A program made the position numbers and the translations under genes. The notes beneath the pieces were generated by a model. The model was not told the origin of the DNA, did no database searches, and worked only from the letters and a program-made list of their open reading frames with translations. DNA of 53,905 nucleotides from Myxococcales bacterium (GTDB lineage Bacteria > Myxococcota_A > Polyangia > Haliangiales > Haliangiaceae): assembly GCA_016794545.1 (NCBI GenBank), contig JAEUJX010000090.1:1-53905 (forward strand), read 5' to 3'. The stretch's first letter is position 1, and each line of letters starts with the position of its first letter. Positions 29,562 through 38,857 of this stretch are shown here, in pieces.

Positions 29562-30872
29562 TCAGATCAAGATCCGCTCGTCGGCCGGAGTTTCGTCTTC
29601 GCCCAGCACGAGCTGGTTGTCGATCTCGCGCTCCTCGGCCAAGGCTTCGAGATAGCTCTTGATTTCGGGCATCGAGGCCGCGAGGCGCGCGACGACGTCG
29701 CGCGCGAGGAATAGAACGGTCGAGGCGCGCGTCGCCACGACCGTCGCGGTGGTGCGGGCGTTTCGGAGGAGCGCCATCTCGCCGAACACGTCGCCGGTGC
29801 GCAGACCGCCGAGCGGGACGGTCTGGCCGTCGGACGTGCGGCGCGAGACGTCGAGCTCGCCGGCGAGCACCACGAACAGACCGCGGCCCTCCTCGCCCTC
29901 GTGGATCACGACGGTGCCCGGTGCGACGTCGTGGCTCGTGAAGCGGCGGAGCAGATCGCGCTGCTGCATGCGGTTGAACGGCTTGAACAGCGGTGACGTG
30001 GCCATCAGGTTGCCGAGCAGGCGCTCGCGCGTGAAGCCGTGGAGCGCCTCGGCGACGGCGCCGATCTCGTCGGCCAGCGTGGCAAGCGAGGTGCGGCCGA
30101 CCTCGAGGAGGTCGCAGTCGGTGAGGCATTCCACCGTCGCGGAGCGCGGCTGCGCGGACAGCAGCGCCATCTCGCCGAACACCGCACCCTCACCGAGCTG
30201 CGCGAGATCGGTGGTGCGGCCGAGGCCGTCGGTGGCGAACACGCGAAGCGCCCCACCCGCGACGAAGAAGAACGAGTTCCCGGGCTCGCCCTCCTTGATC
30301 GCCGCGGCACCGGCGGGCAGGCGCTTGAGCAGCAGCGTGGCGAGCACGCGCTTGAACGCGGCCTCCGACATCGTCGACAGCAGCGGGATCGGGTGGAGCG
30401 CGGCCGGGAACTCCTTGAACGCGTCCGTCGCGTGCTCGGCGCGATGGAGCGCCTGCGCGACGATGTCGGGCGGACCGGGCTGGCGCACGTCGGGCACGTT
30501 GATCGCGAGCGAGTCCGGCGGGAGCGCGACGCGCGTCGCGCCCTTTCCGAGCAGCTCGCTCTCCGAGCCGTAGTGCACGACGAGCGACGACGTGAGGTCG
30601 CTCGCGTCGGCGCCGTGCGCTTCGAGCACGCGCGCGCAGACCAGCGCGGCGAGCGGGTGGCCGCTCTTCAGGCAATACCATGCGGTCGCGCGATAGACGT
30701 TCGCGGCGCCCACGTTGCCGAGGGCGAGCGCGCAGTCGGCGAGGCGGATCCGCGCATCGTAGTCGAGCGGCGCCGCGGCGACGATCGCGTCGTACAGACG
30801 GAGCGCCGGCAGGTGCTGGGCCTGGGAGAACAACGTCGCAGCGCTCCGACGGACATCACCCAGCGAGACCAT
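29562..30872 (-). CDS. Double cyclic-nucleotide-binding-domain protein
   Basis: This is a 436-residue cytoplasmic protein. A helical N-terminus with TPR-like spacing (residues 1-90) is followed by two cNMP-binding folds (about 140-265 and 275-400). Each has the glycine-rich FGEMALL phosphate cassette and an R-SATVE or R-TTATV continuation, where the Arg contacts the cyclic phosphate. No HTH is present, so it is not a CRP-type activator. The start ATG at 30870-30872 is preferred; ATG 30890 is in frame. Its position ahead of the subtilase gene suggests ligand-dependent control of that protease or of secretion; inference only. Confidence 0.85.
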   Translation of the reverse strand: MVSLGDVRRSAATLFSQAQHLPALRLYDAIVAAAPLDYDARIRLADCALALGNVGAANVYRATAWYCLKSGHPLAALVCARVLEAHGADASDLTSSLVVHYGSESELLGKGATRVALPPDSLAINVPDVRQPGPPDIVAQALHRAEHATDAFKEFPAALHPIPLLSTMSEAAFKRVLATLLLKRLPAGAAAIKEGEPGNSFFFVAGGALRVFATDGLGRTTDLAQLGEGAVFGEMALLSAQPRSATVECLTDCDLLEVGRTSLATLADEIGAVAEALHGFTRERLLGNLMATSPLFKPFNRMQQRDLLRRFTSHDVAPGTVVIHEGEEGRGLFVVLAGELDVSRRTSDGQTVPLGGLRTGDVFGEMALLRNARTTATVVATRASTVLFLARDVVARLAASMPEIKSYLEALAEEREIDNQLVLGEDETPADERILI

Positions 30873-30918
30873 GGCGCTACGGTACAACATGGCCCTATAT
30901 TCGCGTCGTGGGTGACTC

Positions 30919-32481
30919 GTGAAGAAATGCGCTAGCTGCACCAAGGACCTGCCCGACGCCGCACTGCACTGCGTGTTCTGCGGCGCGAAGCAGCCGCCCG
31001 CACCGGCCACCCAGCCCGCCGCCGCGAAGACCGTGATGGGCTACTCGGGTCCCGAGCTCGACCAGCTGCGCGCGCAGGCCGCCGCCCAGCAGCGCTCCGG
31101 CGCGCCGTCGTCGCCGCCGGTGACCATCCCCGCACCCTCGGCGCCGCCGCCCGCGCAGGCCCACCCGCCGCTGCCGCCCGCCATACAGTTCAACCCGCCG
31201 CGCCCAGCACCGGCGTCGAACCCACCGCCGATGTCGTCGCAGCCGACGGTGATGCCGCCGACGGCAGCGCACACGCCGTTGACCTCCCAGCCGACGGTGA
31301 TGCCGCCGACCGCGCCGCACACGCCGTACGGCGGATCGAATCCCGCGCTCGCGCCCGTCGCCGGTGCCATGGCGCCGACGATGTTCGAGCAGCAGTCGCC
31401 GTTCTCGCCGCCGAAGCCCGCCGGGCCCGCTCCGTCGGGTCCGGTCTCGGCGGGTGCGTTCAACGTCCCGCCGCCCAGCCACGCGACGCTCGCGCAGGCC
31501 GAGGCGAACCGCCTGCCCGTGCCGGGCGCGCAGCCGATGACGCCCCCGGCGCCCGCCGCGTCACCGGCCGCGTCACCGGCCGCGTCGCCGCCGGCCGCGT
31601 CGCCGCCGTACCTCGCGTCGCAGACGGCGGGTCGCGCCGCGCGGCCGGTCGAGCCGTACGCCGGAGCGCTGCGCAAGTGGCTGTTCGTGTGGGGCGGCCT
31701 GTTGCTCGTCGCGTTCGCGATGCCGCTCAGCATCGATCCGCTCGTCGGCCAGTGGGACCTCATCGCGAACGGCGAGGGCGTGCAGAAGCTGCCGCCGCTG
31801 ATCATGGCGGCCGTCGGATTCCTCTGCATCGTGATGGGGCTGATGCCGCTCGGGACGTCGCCGCGCGGCGCGATCACGCTGTTGCTCGGGCTCACCGGGA
31901 TCTTCGTGCCGATGCTGCTGAACGGCATGCCTCCGTGGCAGATGCTGGTCGCGGCCGTCGGCATGGTGCTGATCCCGATGGGCCTCCTCGTGCGGCACGA
32001 GTACCGCGACGCCGCGATGCCGAAGATCCTCATCACCGTCGGTGCGCTGATGTACCTGACGCTGTGGCTCGTCCCCGTCGGTGACGTCATCCCGCTCGTC
32101 GGGCTGTTCGCGGCGCTCGGCGAGGCCGAGGGCGCGCTGAAGCTCGTCGTGATCCTGTTCCTGCTCCAGGTGTTGCTCGTCGTGCTGTCGCTGCTGTGCT
32201 GGCTGCCTGCGCCGGCGAGCGCGGGTGCTCGCCCGATCGCGTGGATGCTGATGCTCTACCCGCTCACCATCTTCACGCTGTTCCTCGTCGCGCTCGGCGA
32301 TCCCGGCAAGCTCGCGGACGCGCCGGGCATGGCGCTCGTCTGGGTATGGGGCGGCGTTGGCGCGCTCGGCGGCGGTGAAGGCTCGCAGCTGATGATGTTC
32401 GCCGGGCTGTCGATGGGCGTCGCGTATCACGTGCTGTCGAGCTACGGCGGCGCGACCGTCATCGGTAAGTCGCTCGAGTGA
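30919..32481 (+). CDS. Zinc-ribbon, Pro-rich, multi-pass membrane protein
   Basis: This is a 520-residue protein starting at GTG. The N-terminus is a zinc ribbon (CASC at 4-7 and CVFC at 18-21), followed by a 200-residue Pro/Ala-rich cytoplasmic tether with SQPTVMPPT repeats. About seven hydrophobic helices then run from residue 252 (LFVWGGLLLVAFAMPLSI) to the end. No transporter motif is seen. It is divergent from the cNMP gene with a 46-base shared promoter region. The stop overlaps the next start (GTGA). Confidence 0.75.
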   Translation: MKKCASCTKDLPDAALHCVFCGAKQPPAPATQPAAAKTVMGYSGPELDQLRAQAAAQQRSGAPSSPPVTIPAPSAPPPAQAHPPLPPAIQFNPPRPAPASNPPPMSSQPTVMPPTAAHTPLTSQPTVMPPTAPHTPYGGSNPALAPVAGAMAPTMFEQQSPFSPPKPAGPAPSGPVSAGAFNVPPPSHATLAQAEANRLPVPGAQPMTPPAPAASPAASPAASPPAASPPYLASQTAGRAARPVEPYAGALRKWLFVWGGLLLVAFAMPLSIDPLVGQWDLIANGEGVQKLPPLIMAAVGFLCIVMGLMPLGTSPRGAITLLLGLTGIFVPMLLNGMPPWQMLVAAVGMVLIPMGLLVRHEYRDAAMPKILITVGALMYLTLWLVPVGDVIPLVGLFAALGEAEGALKLVVILFLLQVLLVVLSLLCWLPAPASAGARPIAWMLMLYPLTIFTLFLVALGDPGKLADAPGMALVWVWGGVGALGGGEGSQLMMFAGLSMGVAYHVLSSYGGATVIGKSLE

Positions 32482-33143
32482 GCGGTCGCGAGCTGTTCGT
32501 GATCGGCCACACTGTCCTCGGGCGGCCGATCGAGGCGATCCGGTTCGACCCGCCGAGCTATGCGAAGCCGCGCCCGACCGCGCTCCTGTTCGGCGCGATC
32601 CACGGCGACGAACCCGCGTCGCAGCTCATGCTCGAGCGCCTCGCCGAGGAGCTGATCGAGCGGCCGCCCGGGCGCGTGACGTGGATCGTCCCGGTGGTGA
32701 ACGTCGACGGCATCCTCGCGGGCACGCGCAACAACGCGAACGACGTCGATCTCAACCGCAACTTCGCGTCGGCGACGTGGGGCACACAGCATCGCCCCGG
32801 CTACAACCCAGGCGCCGCCGCCGAGGACCAGCCCGAGACGCAGGCGCTCGTGAAGCTGATCGACGAGATCCAGCCGCACCGGATCATCACCGTCCACGCG
32901 ACCTACCGCATGGTGAACTGGGACGGCTGCGCCGAGCAGCTCGCCAAGGAGATGTCCGAACGCTGCGGCTATCCGGCGGAGAACGACATGGGCTACCCGA
33001 CGCCCGGCAGCTTCGGCGCGAAGTACGGCGTGGAGAAGGGCCTCGAGGTCATCACGCTCGAGAGCCCGTACCTCATCGCGTGCGAGGAGGCCTGGCTCGA
33101 GACGCGCAGCGCGCTCCGGTGGTGCGTCGACCTCCCCGACTGA
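32478..33143 (+). CDS. M14-family zinc carboxypeptidase, MpaA-like
   Basis: This is a 221-residue protein starting at a GTG that overlaps the preceding stop. The zinc ligands are in GAIHGDE (HxxE) and ITVHA. The substrate-binding NVDLNRNF and catalytic Glu in ITLESP complete the site. Length and motifs match murein peptide amidase A, which cleaves D-glutamyl-meso-diaminopimelate bonds in recycled wall peptides. No signal peptide is seen, consistent with a cytoplasmic recycling enzyme. Coupling to a membrane protein suggests a wall-related operon. Confidence 0.88.
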   Translation: MSGRELFVIGHTVLGRPIEAIRFDPPSYAKPRPTALLFGAIHGDEPASQLMLERLAEELIERPPGRVTWIVPVVNVDGILAGTRNNANDVDLNRNFASATWGTQHRPGYNPGAAAEDQPETQALVKLIDEIQPHRIITVHATYRMVNWDGCAEQLAKEMSERCGYPAENDMGYPTPGSFGAKYGVEKGLEVITLESPYLIACEEAWLETRSALRWCVDLPD

Positions 33144-33168
33144 GCGTGTGCAAAATCGAAGCGACTTC

Positions 33169-33185
33169 GTCCCCGACACGGGGAC
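33169..33185. repeat. Inverted repeat after the M14 peptidase gene
   Basis: GTCCCC-GACAC-GGGGAC is a perfect 6-bp stem 25 bases after the stop, followed by CATCCCCATTTCC. It resembles REP-like dispersed repeats with GGGGAC cores found in many proteobacteria, or a terminator without a real T-run. Only one copy is visible in this window. Confidence 0.4.
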
Positions 33186-33217
33186 CATCCCCATTTCCTC
33201 CTCGGGACTTGCGGCTC

Positions 33218-33236
33218 GTGTGACGACTTGTCACAC
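33218..33236. promoter_or_regulatory. Palindromic operator-like site just before the sigma-54 activator
   Basis: GTGTGAC-GACTT-GTCACAC is a perfect 7-bp inverted repeat ending 12 bases before the activator start codon. It resembles CRP-type half-sites TGTGA and TCACA but with a 7-base rather than 6-base spacer. Placed this close to the start it would block transcription or translation initiation when occupied, so autorepression is plausible. Confidence 0.45.
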
Positions 33237-33248
33237 TGGCGGGCGGGT

Positions 33249-34487
<1,239 letters not shown>

Positions 34488-34550
34488 TCAAAAGTGTCGA
34501 ATAGGGCCCGGTGGGCCTCGCGTTGCCCGCGGTCAACCCAGGAGGGACCG

Positions 34551-35363
34551 ATGGAGCGAATGAGCGAGAAGACGCCGCGCAGCTTGCCCGGCTGGCTGGA
34601 CCTGCGACCCTTGGGCCTGATCGCGCTCGCGATCGCGGCCGTGTGGTGCACGTCGATCGTGATGGGCACCTACAAGGGCATCAAGGTCAAGCCCGAGAAG
34701 AAGACGATCAAGGTGATCGGCTCGGCGAAGAAGCGGATCGTGTCCGATCTGATCGAGTGGCACGGCGTGCTCGAGGCGCGCGCCCCCGATCGCACGAGCG
34801 CCTACAAGCAGCTCCGCGAGCACACCGAGAAGGCCGTCGGATTCCTGACCAGTGCCGGCATCAAGGCCGCGGACATCCAGCCGCAGTCCGCATCGGTCCA
34901 GGAGGAGTTCGACGTCAGCTACGACTACAAGGTGTTCCCCGGCGCGAAGGAACCGACGCGGCTCGAGAAGCGAACGCTCAAGGGCTACGTCACGCGTGCG
35001 GCGATCAGCGTGCGCTCGACCGACGTGCAGACCGTCGAGAAGGCGTCGCGCGAGGTCACCTCGCTGCTCGAGCAAGGCATCTCGATCACCTCCGCGGCAC
35101 CGAGCTACTACTACACGCGGCTCGGCGAGCTGAAGGTCGAGATGCTCGCCGCCGCCGGCAAGGACGCGCGCGCCCGCGCCGACAACATCCTCAAGTCCAC
35201 CGGCGGCCAGGACATCAAGCGGCTCGTCGTCGCGAACATGGGCATCATCAACATCAACCCGGCGAACTCGACGGAGACCTCCAACGAGGGCAACAACGAC
35301 ACCACGAGCTACGAGAAGGACATCATCACGATCGTCCGCGCCGAGTTCGAGCTCGAAGACTGA
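34551..35363 (+). CDS. Membrane-anchored SIMPL (DUF541) domain protein
   Basis: This is a 270-residue protein. ATG 34551 follows an excellent ribosome site (AGGAGGGA). One TM helix lies near residues 21-40 (LGLIALAIAAVWCTSIVMG). The SIMPL-type domain opens with IKVIGSAKKRIVSDLIEWHGVLEARAP and has repeating beta-alpha units to the end. Relatives include YggE, an oxidative-stress-linked periplasmic protein that forms oligomers. 63 bases after the activator, so possibly its target or partner. Confidence 0.85.
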   Translation: MERMSEKTPRSLPGWLDLRPLGLIALAIAAVWCTSIVMGTYKGIKVKPEKKTIKVIGSAKKRIVSDLIEWHGVLEARAPDRTSAYKQLREHTEKAVGFLTSAGIKAADIQPQSASVQEEFDVSYDYKVFPGAKEPTRLEKRTLKGYVTRAAISVRSTDVQTVEKASREVTSLLEQGISITSAAPSYYYTRLGELKVEMLAAAGKDARARADNILKSTGGQDIKRLVVANMGIININPANSTETSNEGNNDTTSYEKDIITIVRAEFELED

Positions 35364-35429
35364 GACTCGCTACGTCGTGTCCGGCCGGACAGTTCGTGAT
35401 GCGCAAGTTGTGCAGAAATTAGGTCGGAC

Positions 35430-36353
35430 CTAATTTCTCAGGGTCTCGACGAGATCGGTGTGCTTCCAGGTGAAGCCGAGCTCGCGGAGGCGCTTGGGGA
35501 CGACGCGGCGGCCCTTGAGGATGTACTCGGCGAGCTCGCCGGCGGCGAGCCTGATCGCGAACGCGGGAACGGGGATCCACGACGGGCGCTTCATCGCCGT
35601 ACCGAGCGCCTTCGCGAGCTCGGCGTTGCGGACGGAGTCGCGCACGAGGTTGATCGGGCCGGTGTAGCGGTCGTCGTGAACGGCGGTCGCGTAGGCCTCG
35701 GCAGCGTCGTCGACGTGGATCCACGGGAACCACTGGCGGCCGGAGCCGATGCGGCCGCCGGCGAACAGCTTGAACGGCGTCTTCATGCGATCGAGCGCCT
35801 CGGCGCCCTCGCCGAGGACGATGCCCGAGCGCATGCGACACACGCGTAGGCCGAGCGCCTCGGCGGCCTGCGCTTCCGCCTCCCAGTCGCGGCACACGCG
35901 CGCGAGGAAGGAGTCGCCGGCGGGGTCGGCCTCGGTGACCTCGTCGTCGTCGAACTCGTCCTTGTCGAGCGCGAACGGGTAGTAGTCGGCCCCGCTCGCG
36001 GTGACGAGCACCTTCGGGCGACGGGCGGCAGGCAGCTTGGCCAGCTGCTCGACGAGCACGCGCGTGGCCTCGACGCGCGAGTCGCGGATCACCTGCTTCT
36101 CGCGCGCGTCCCAGCGCTTCGCGCCGATCGATTGACCGGCGAGGTGGACGATCGCGTCGGCGCCGGCGAGCACCTCGGCCCACGGCCCCGGGTTCTCTAG
36201 GTCGGCCGTGACCGCCGTGATGCCATCGCCGAGCTTCGTTCTCGCGCTGTCGGCGTCACGGGAGAATGCGATGACCTCGTCGCCGCGGGCGCGTAGCTTC
36301 GGAACCAGGTGCGATCCGACGAAGCCGGTCGCGCCGGTGACGATCGTCTTCAT
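35430..36353 (-). CDS. NAD-dependent epimerase/dehydratase family protein, TIGR01777 type
   Basis: This is a 307-residue short-chain dehydrogenase-like protein. An N-terminal TGATGFVGSHL Rossmann motif is followed by LAGQSIGAKRWD, then GADYYPF and LARVCRDWEAEA. The C-terminal GFTWKHTDLVETL is typical of the YfcH/TIGR01777 group. Natural substrate unknown. The ATG overlaps the preceding stop in ATGA. Last gene of a four-gene coupled set starting at gcdH. Confidence 0.9.
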   Translation of the reverse strand: MKTIVTGATGFVGSHLVPKLRARGDEVIAFSRDADSARTKLGDGITAVTADLENPGPWAEVLAGADAIVHLAGQSIGAKRWDAREKQVIRDSRVEATRVLVEQLAKLPAARRPKVLVTASGADYYPFALDKDEFDDDEVTEADPAGDSFLARVCRDWEAEAQAAEALGLRVCRMRSGIVLGEGAEALDRMKTPFKLFAGGRIGSGRQWFPWIHVDDAAEAYATAVHDDRYTGPINLVRDSVRNAELAKALGTAMKRPSWIPVPAFAIRLAAGELAEYILKGRRVVPKRLRELGFTWKHTDLVETLRN

Positions 36354-36823
36354 CCGAGTGCGCCTCGCGCGGCTTCGACGGCGGCATCGACGAGCGACTC
36401 GATCTTCGGAACGCCCTTCCGAGGCGCCTGACGCGTGAACACTCCCCGCGAGTAATCGGTCCACATCCACTGATCCCACTTCGGCCCGACCGCGACGTGC
36501 GCGGACGCCGCGAGCCCGTCGCCGTCCTCCTGCGCGTTCAGGTGCACGACCTGCTCGACGGGAACGACTGCCGCGATCGCCTCGAACCGTCCGTGGATGC
36601 CGTCGCGGAACCACGACCGGTCCTCGTACTCGACGGGAATCACGGCCCACGTCTCGAACCACAACCACGGCTTCGCGGACTGCCGTGCTCCAGCGTCGCT
36701 CAGCGAACGTTCGAAGGTCTCGACGATCTGCACTCGCTCGTCGGCCGAAGGCGTGCGCGCGAACCGCACCTCGAACACGTACATCCGGTCGTCGCAGTCG
36801 CCGAACAAGAACAAGAAGCCCAT
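36350..36823 (-). CDS. Hypothetical protein within the gcdH-thiD operon
   Basis: This is a 157-residue soluble protein. ATG 36823 overlaps the thiD stop (TGATG); a GTG one codon upstream is an alternative. Aromatic-rich content (WLWFETWAVIPVEYEDRSWF, then WDQWMWTDYS) and no signal peptide. No family is recognised. It is coupled at both ends, so it is surely translated with thiD and the epimerase. Confidence 0.7.
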   Translation of the reverse strand: MGFLFLFGDCDDRMYVFEVRFARTPSADERVQIVETFERSLSDAGARQSAKPWLWFETWAVIPVEYEDRSWFRDGIHGRFEAIAAVVPVEQVVHLNAQEDGDGLAASAHVAVGPKWDQWMWTDYSRGVFTRQAPRKGVPKIESLVDAAVEAARGALG

Positions 36824-37626
36824 CACACCACCGCCGGAGCGCCACGGCCCGGGCGAACGGCATGCGCGATCCGCTCCGCGACGAAGCGCTTGGCCTCGCG
36901 GCACGCTCCCGCGAGCGGCAGGCCGTGCGCGAGGTGCACGGCGATCGCGGTCGACAGCGCGCAGCCCGTGCCGTGCACGTCCTCCGTCGCGACGCGCCGG
37001 CCCTTCAGGTACTCGGTCTCGACGCCCTGGCAAAGCACGTCGACCGACTCGTCGCCCGGCAGGTGCCCGCCCTTCACGAGCACGGCGACCTTCCCGACCG
37101 CCGACAGTGCCTTCGCCTGCGTGACCGCGTGCGCGAGGTCGGTGATCCGCGTGCCGGTGAGCCGGCCGAGCTCCTCGGAGTTCGGCGTGATCAGCGTGAG
37201 ATGACGGCCGAGCTCCTCGAGCGCACGCGCGAACAGCTCGGGCCCGAACTGCACGTCGCCCTGCGTGGGCGCCATGACCGGATCCCAGACGACCGGCGCG
37301 CGCGTCAGATCGAGGTGCTCGGCGAGCTCGGAGATCACCGACTGCGAGCCGAGGATGCCGAGCTTGACCGCCTGGACCTCGATGTCGGTGAGCAGCGTCG
37401 AGAGCTGTGCGCCGAACACGTCGCTGTCGACCTCGTGGCAGCCGCGCATCCCGCGCGTGTCCTGCACGGTGAGCGCGGTGACCACGCCGATCGGCCGGCC
37501 GCCGAGCTGCTCGACGACGCGCGTGTCGGCGATGAAGCCCGCACCGCCCGACGGGTCGAGGCCGGAGCACACGAGCACGTTCGGCACGGGCCGCGTCGCG
37601 CCTCCTGCGTCGCGATAGATGCTCAC
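36823..37626 (-). CDS. thiD: Hydroxymethylpyrimidine/phosphomethylpyrimidine kinase
   Basis: This is a 267-residue ribokinase-like enzyme phosphorylating HMP and HMP-P in thiamine synthesis. Visible motifs: GLDPSGGAGFIADTR, VTALTVQDTRG, VKLGILGS, WDPVMAPTQGD, and the anion-hole HGTGCALSTAIA with catalytic Asp nearby. GTG start overlaps the gcdH stop (GTGA). Other thi genes are not nearby, so thiamine synthesis is encoded elsewhere or salvage is used. Confidence 0.93.
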   Translation of the reverse strand: MSIYRDAGGATRPVPNVLVCSGLDPSGGAGFIADTRVVEQLGGRPIGVVTALTVQDTRGMRGCHEVDSDVFGAQLSTLLTDIEVQAVKLGILGSQSVISELAEHLDLTRAPVVWDPVMAPTQGDVQFGPELFARALEELGRHLTLITPNSEELGRLTGTRITDLAHAVTQAKALSAVGKVAVLVKGGHLPGDESVDVLCQGVETEYLKGRRVATEDVHGTGCALSTAIAVHLAHGLPLAGACREAKRFVAERIAHAVRPGRGAPAVV

Positions 37627-38789
37627 GAGTCGAACGCCGCGAGCCCGGTGATCTCCTGACCGACGACGAGCGTGTGGATGTCGTGCGTCCCCTCGTACGT
37701 GTACACGCTCTCGAGGTTCAGCATGTGGCGGCCGCACTGATACTCGTCCGTGACACCGTTCGCGCCGAGGATGTCGCGCGCATCGCGCGCGATGTCGCGG
37801 GACATCGAGACGTTGTTGCGCTTCGCGAGCGAGATCTGCGCGGGCGTGAGCCGGTCGGCCTCCTTGAGGCGGCCCATGCGGAGACACAGCAGCTGCGCCT
37901 TCGTGATCTCGCTGACCATGTCGACGAGCTTGCGCTGGACGAGCTGGTAGCCGGCGATCGGCCTCGAGAACTGCACCCGGTCCTTCGCGTACGACAGCGC
38001 CTCGTCGTAGCAGGCCATCGCCGCACCGACCGCGCCGTAGCAGATGCCGAACCGCGCCTGCGACAGACACGACAGCGGGCCGCGCATGCCGGCGACGCCG
38101 GGGAGGATCGCGTCCTCGCCGACCTCGCAGTCCTCCATGATCAGCTCGCTGGTCACGCTCGCGCGCAGCGACCACTTGCCGTGGATGTCGCGCGCGGTGA
38201 AGCCCTTGCTCTTGGTCGGCACGAGGAAGCCATGGACCTTGCCGTCGAGCTTGGCCCACACGAGCGCGACGTGCGCGACCGAACCGTTCGTGATCCAGCG
38301 CTTCGTGCCGTTCAGCACGAAGCCGCCGCTCGTCTTCTTCGCGGTGGTCAGCATGCCCGTCGGGTTCGAGCCGAAGTCGGGCTCGGTGAGACCGAAGCAC
38401 CCGATCGTGCGCCCCGCCGCCATCTCGGGCAGGTACTTCTGCTTCTGCGCCTCGGAGCCGTACGCCCAGATCGGGTACATCACGAGCGAGCTCTGGACGC
38501 TCGCGAACGAGCGGATGCCCGAGTCGCCGCGCTCGAGCTCCTGGCAGATCAGGCCGTACCCGGTCGGCGAGATGCCGGCGCAGCCATACCCGGTCAGCGA
38601 CGGACCGAGCAGGCCGAGCTCGCCGAACACCGGAACCAGCTCGTGCGGGAACGTCCCCGCCGCCCAGTGCTTGCCGATACCGGGCATCACGCGGGTCGAC
38701 ACCAGCTCGCGCACGGTGTCGCGGACCATGCGCTCCTCGTGGGTGTAGAGCTCGTCGATACCGTAGAAGTCGAGCGCTGCGTACGCCAT
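37623..38789 (-). CDS. gcdH: Acyl-CoA dehydrogenase, glutaryl-CoA dehydrogenase type
   Basis: This is a 388-residue flavoenzyme. The stretch ASVQSSLVMYPIWAYGSEAQ, CFGLTEPDFGSNPTGM and GKWSLRAS closely follow glutaryl-CoA dehydrogenase, which oxidises and decarboxylates glutaryl-CoA to crotonyl-CoA in lysine and tryptophan breakdown. The catalytic base Glu366 (YEGTHDI) and the C-terminus ITGLAAF are conserved. The ATG at 38787-38789 sets the start. It is the first gene of a coupled set with thiD. Confidence 0.92.
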   Translation of the reverse strand: MAYAALDFYGIDELYTHEERMVRDTVRELVSTRVMPGIGKHWAAGTFPHELVPVFGELGLLGPSLTGYGCAGISPTGYGLICQELERGDSGIRSFASVQSSLVMYPIWAYGSEAQKQKYLPEMAAGRTIGCFGLTEPDFGSNPTGMLTTAKKTSGGFVLNGTKRWITNGSVAHVALVWAKLDGKVHGFLVPTKSKGFTARDIHGKWSLRASVTSELIMEDCEVGEDAILPGVAGMRGPLSCLSQARFGICYGAVGAAMACYDEALSYAKDRVQFSRPIAGYQLVQRKLVDMVSEITKAQLLCLRMGRLKEADRLTPAQISLAKRNNVSMSRDIARDARDILGANGVTDEYQCGRHMLNLESVYTYEGTHDIHTLVVGQEITGLAAFDS

Positions 38790-38857
38790 GGCCGGCTGTG
38801 TACCGCAGATCCGGCCCAGAAACTGGCACCGACGACGGCGCCCGTTATCCTCGAGGG

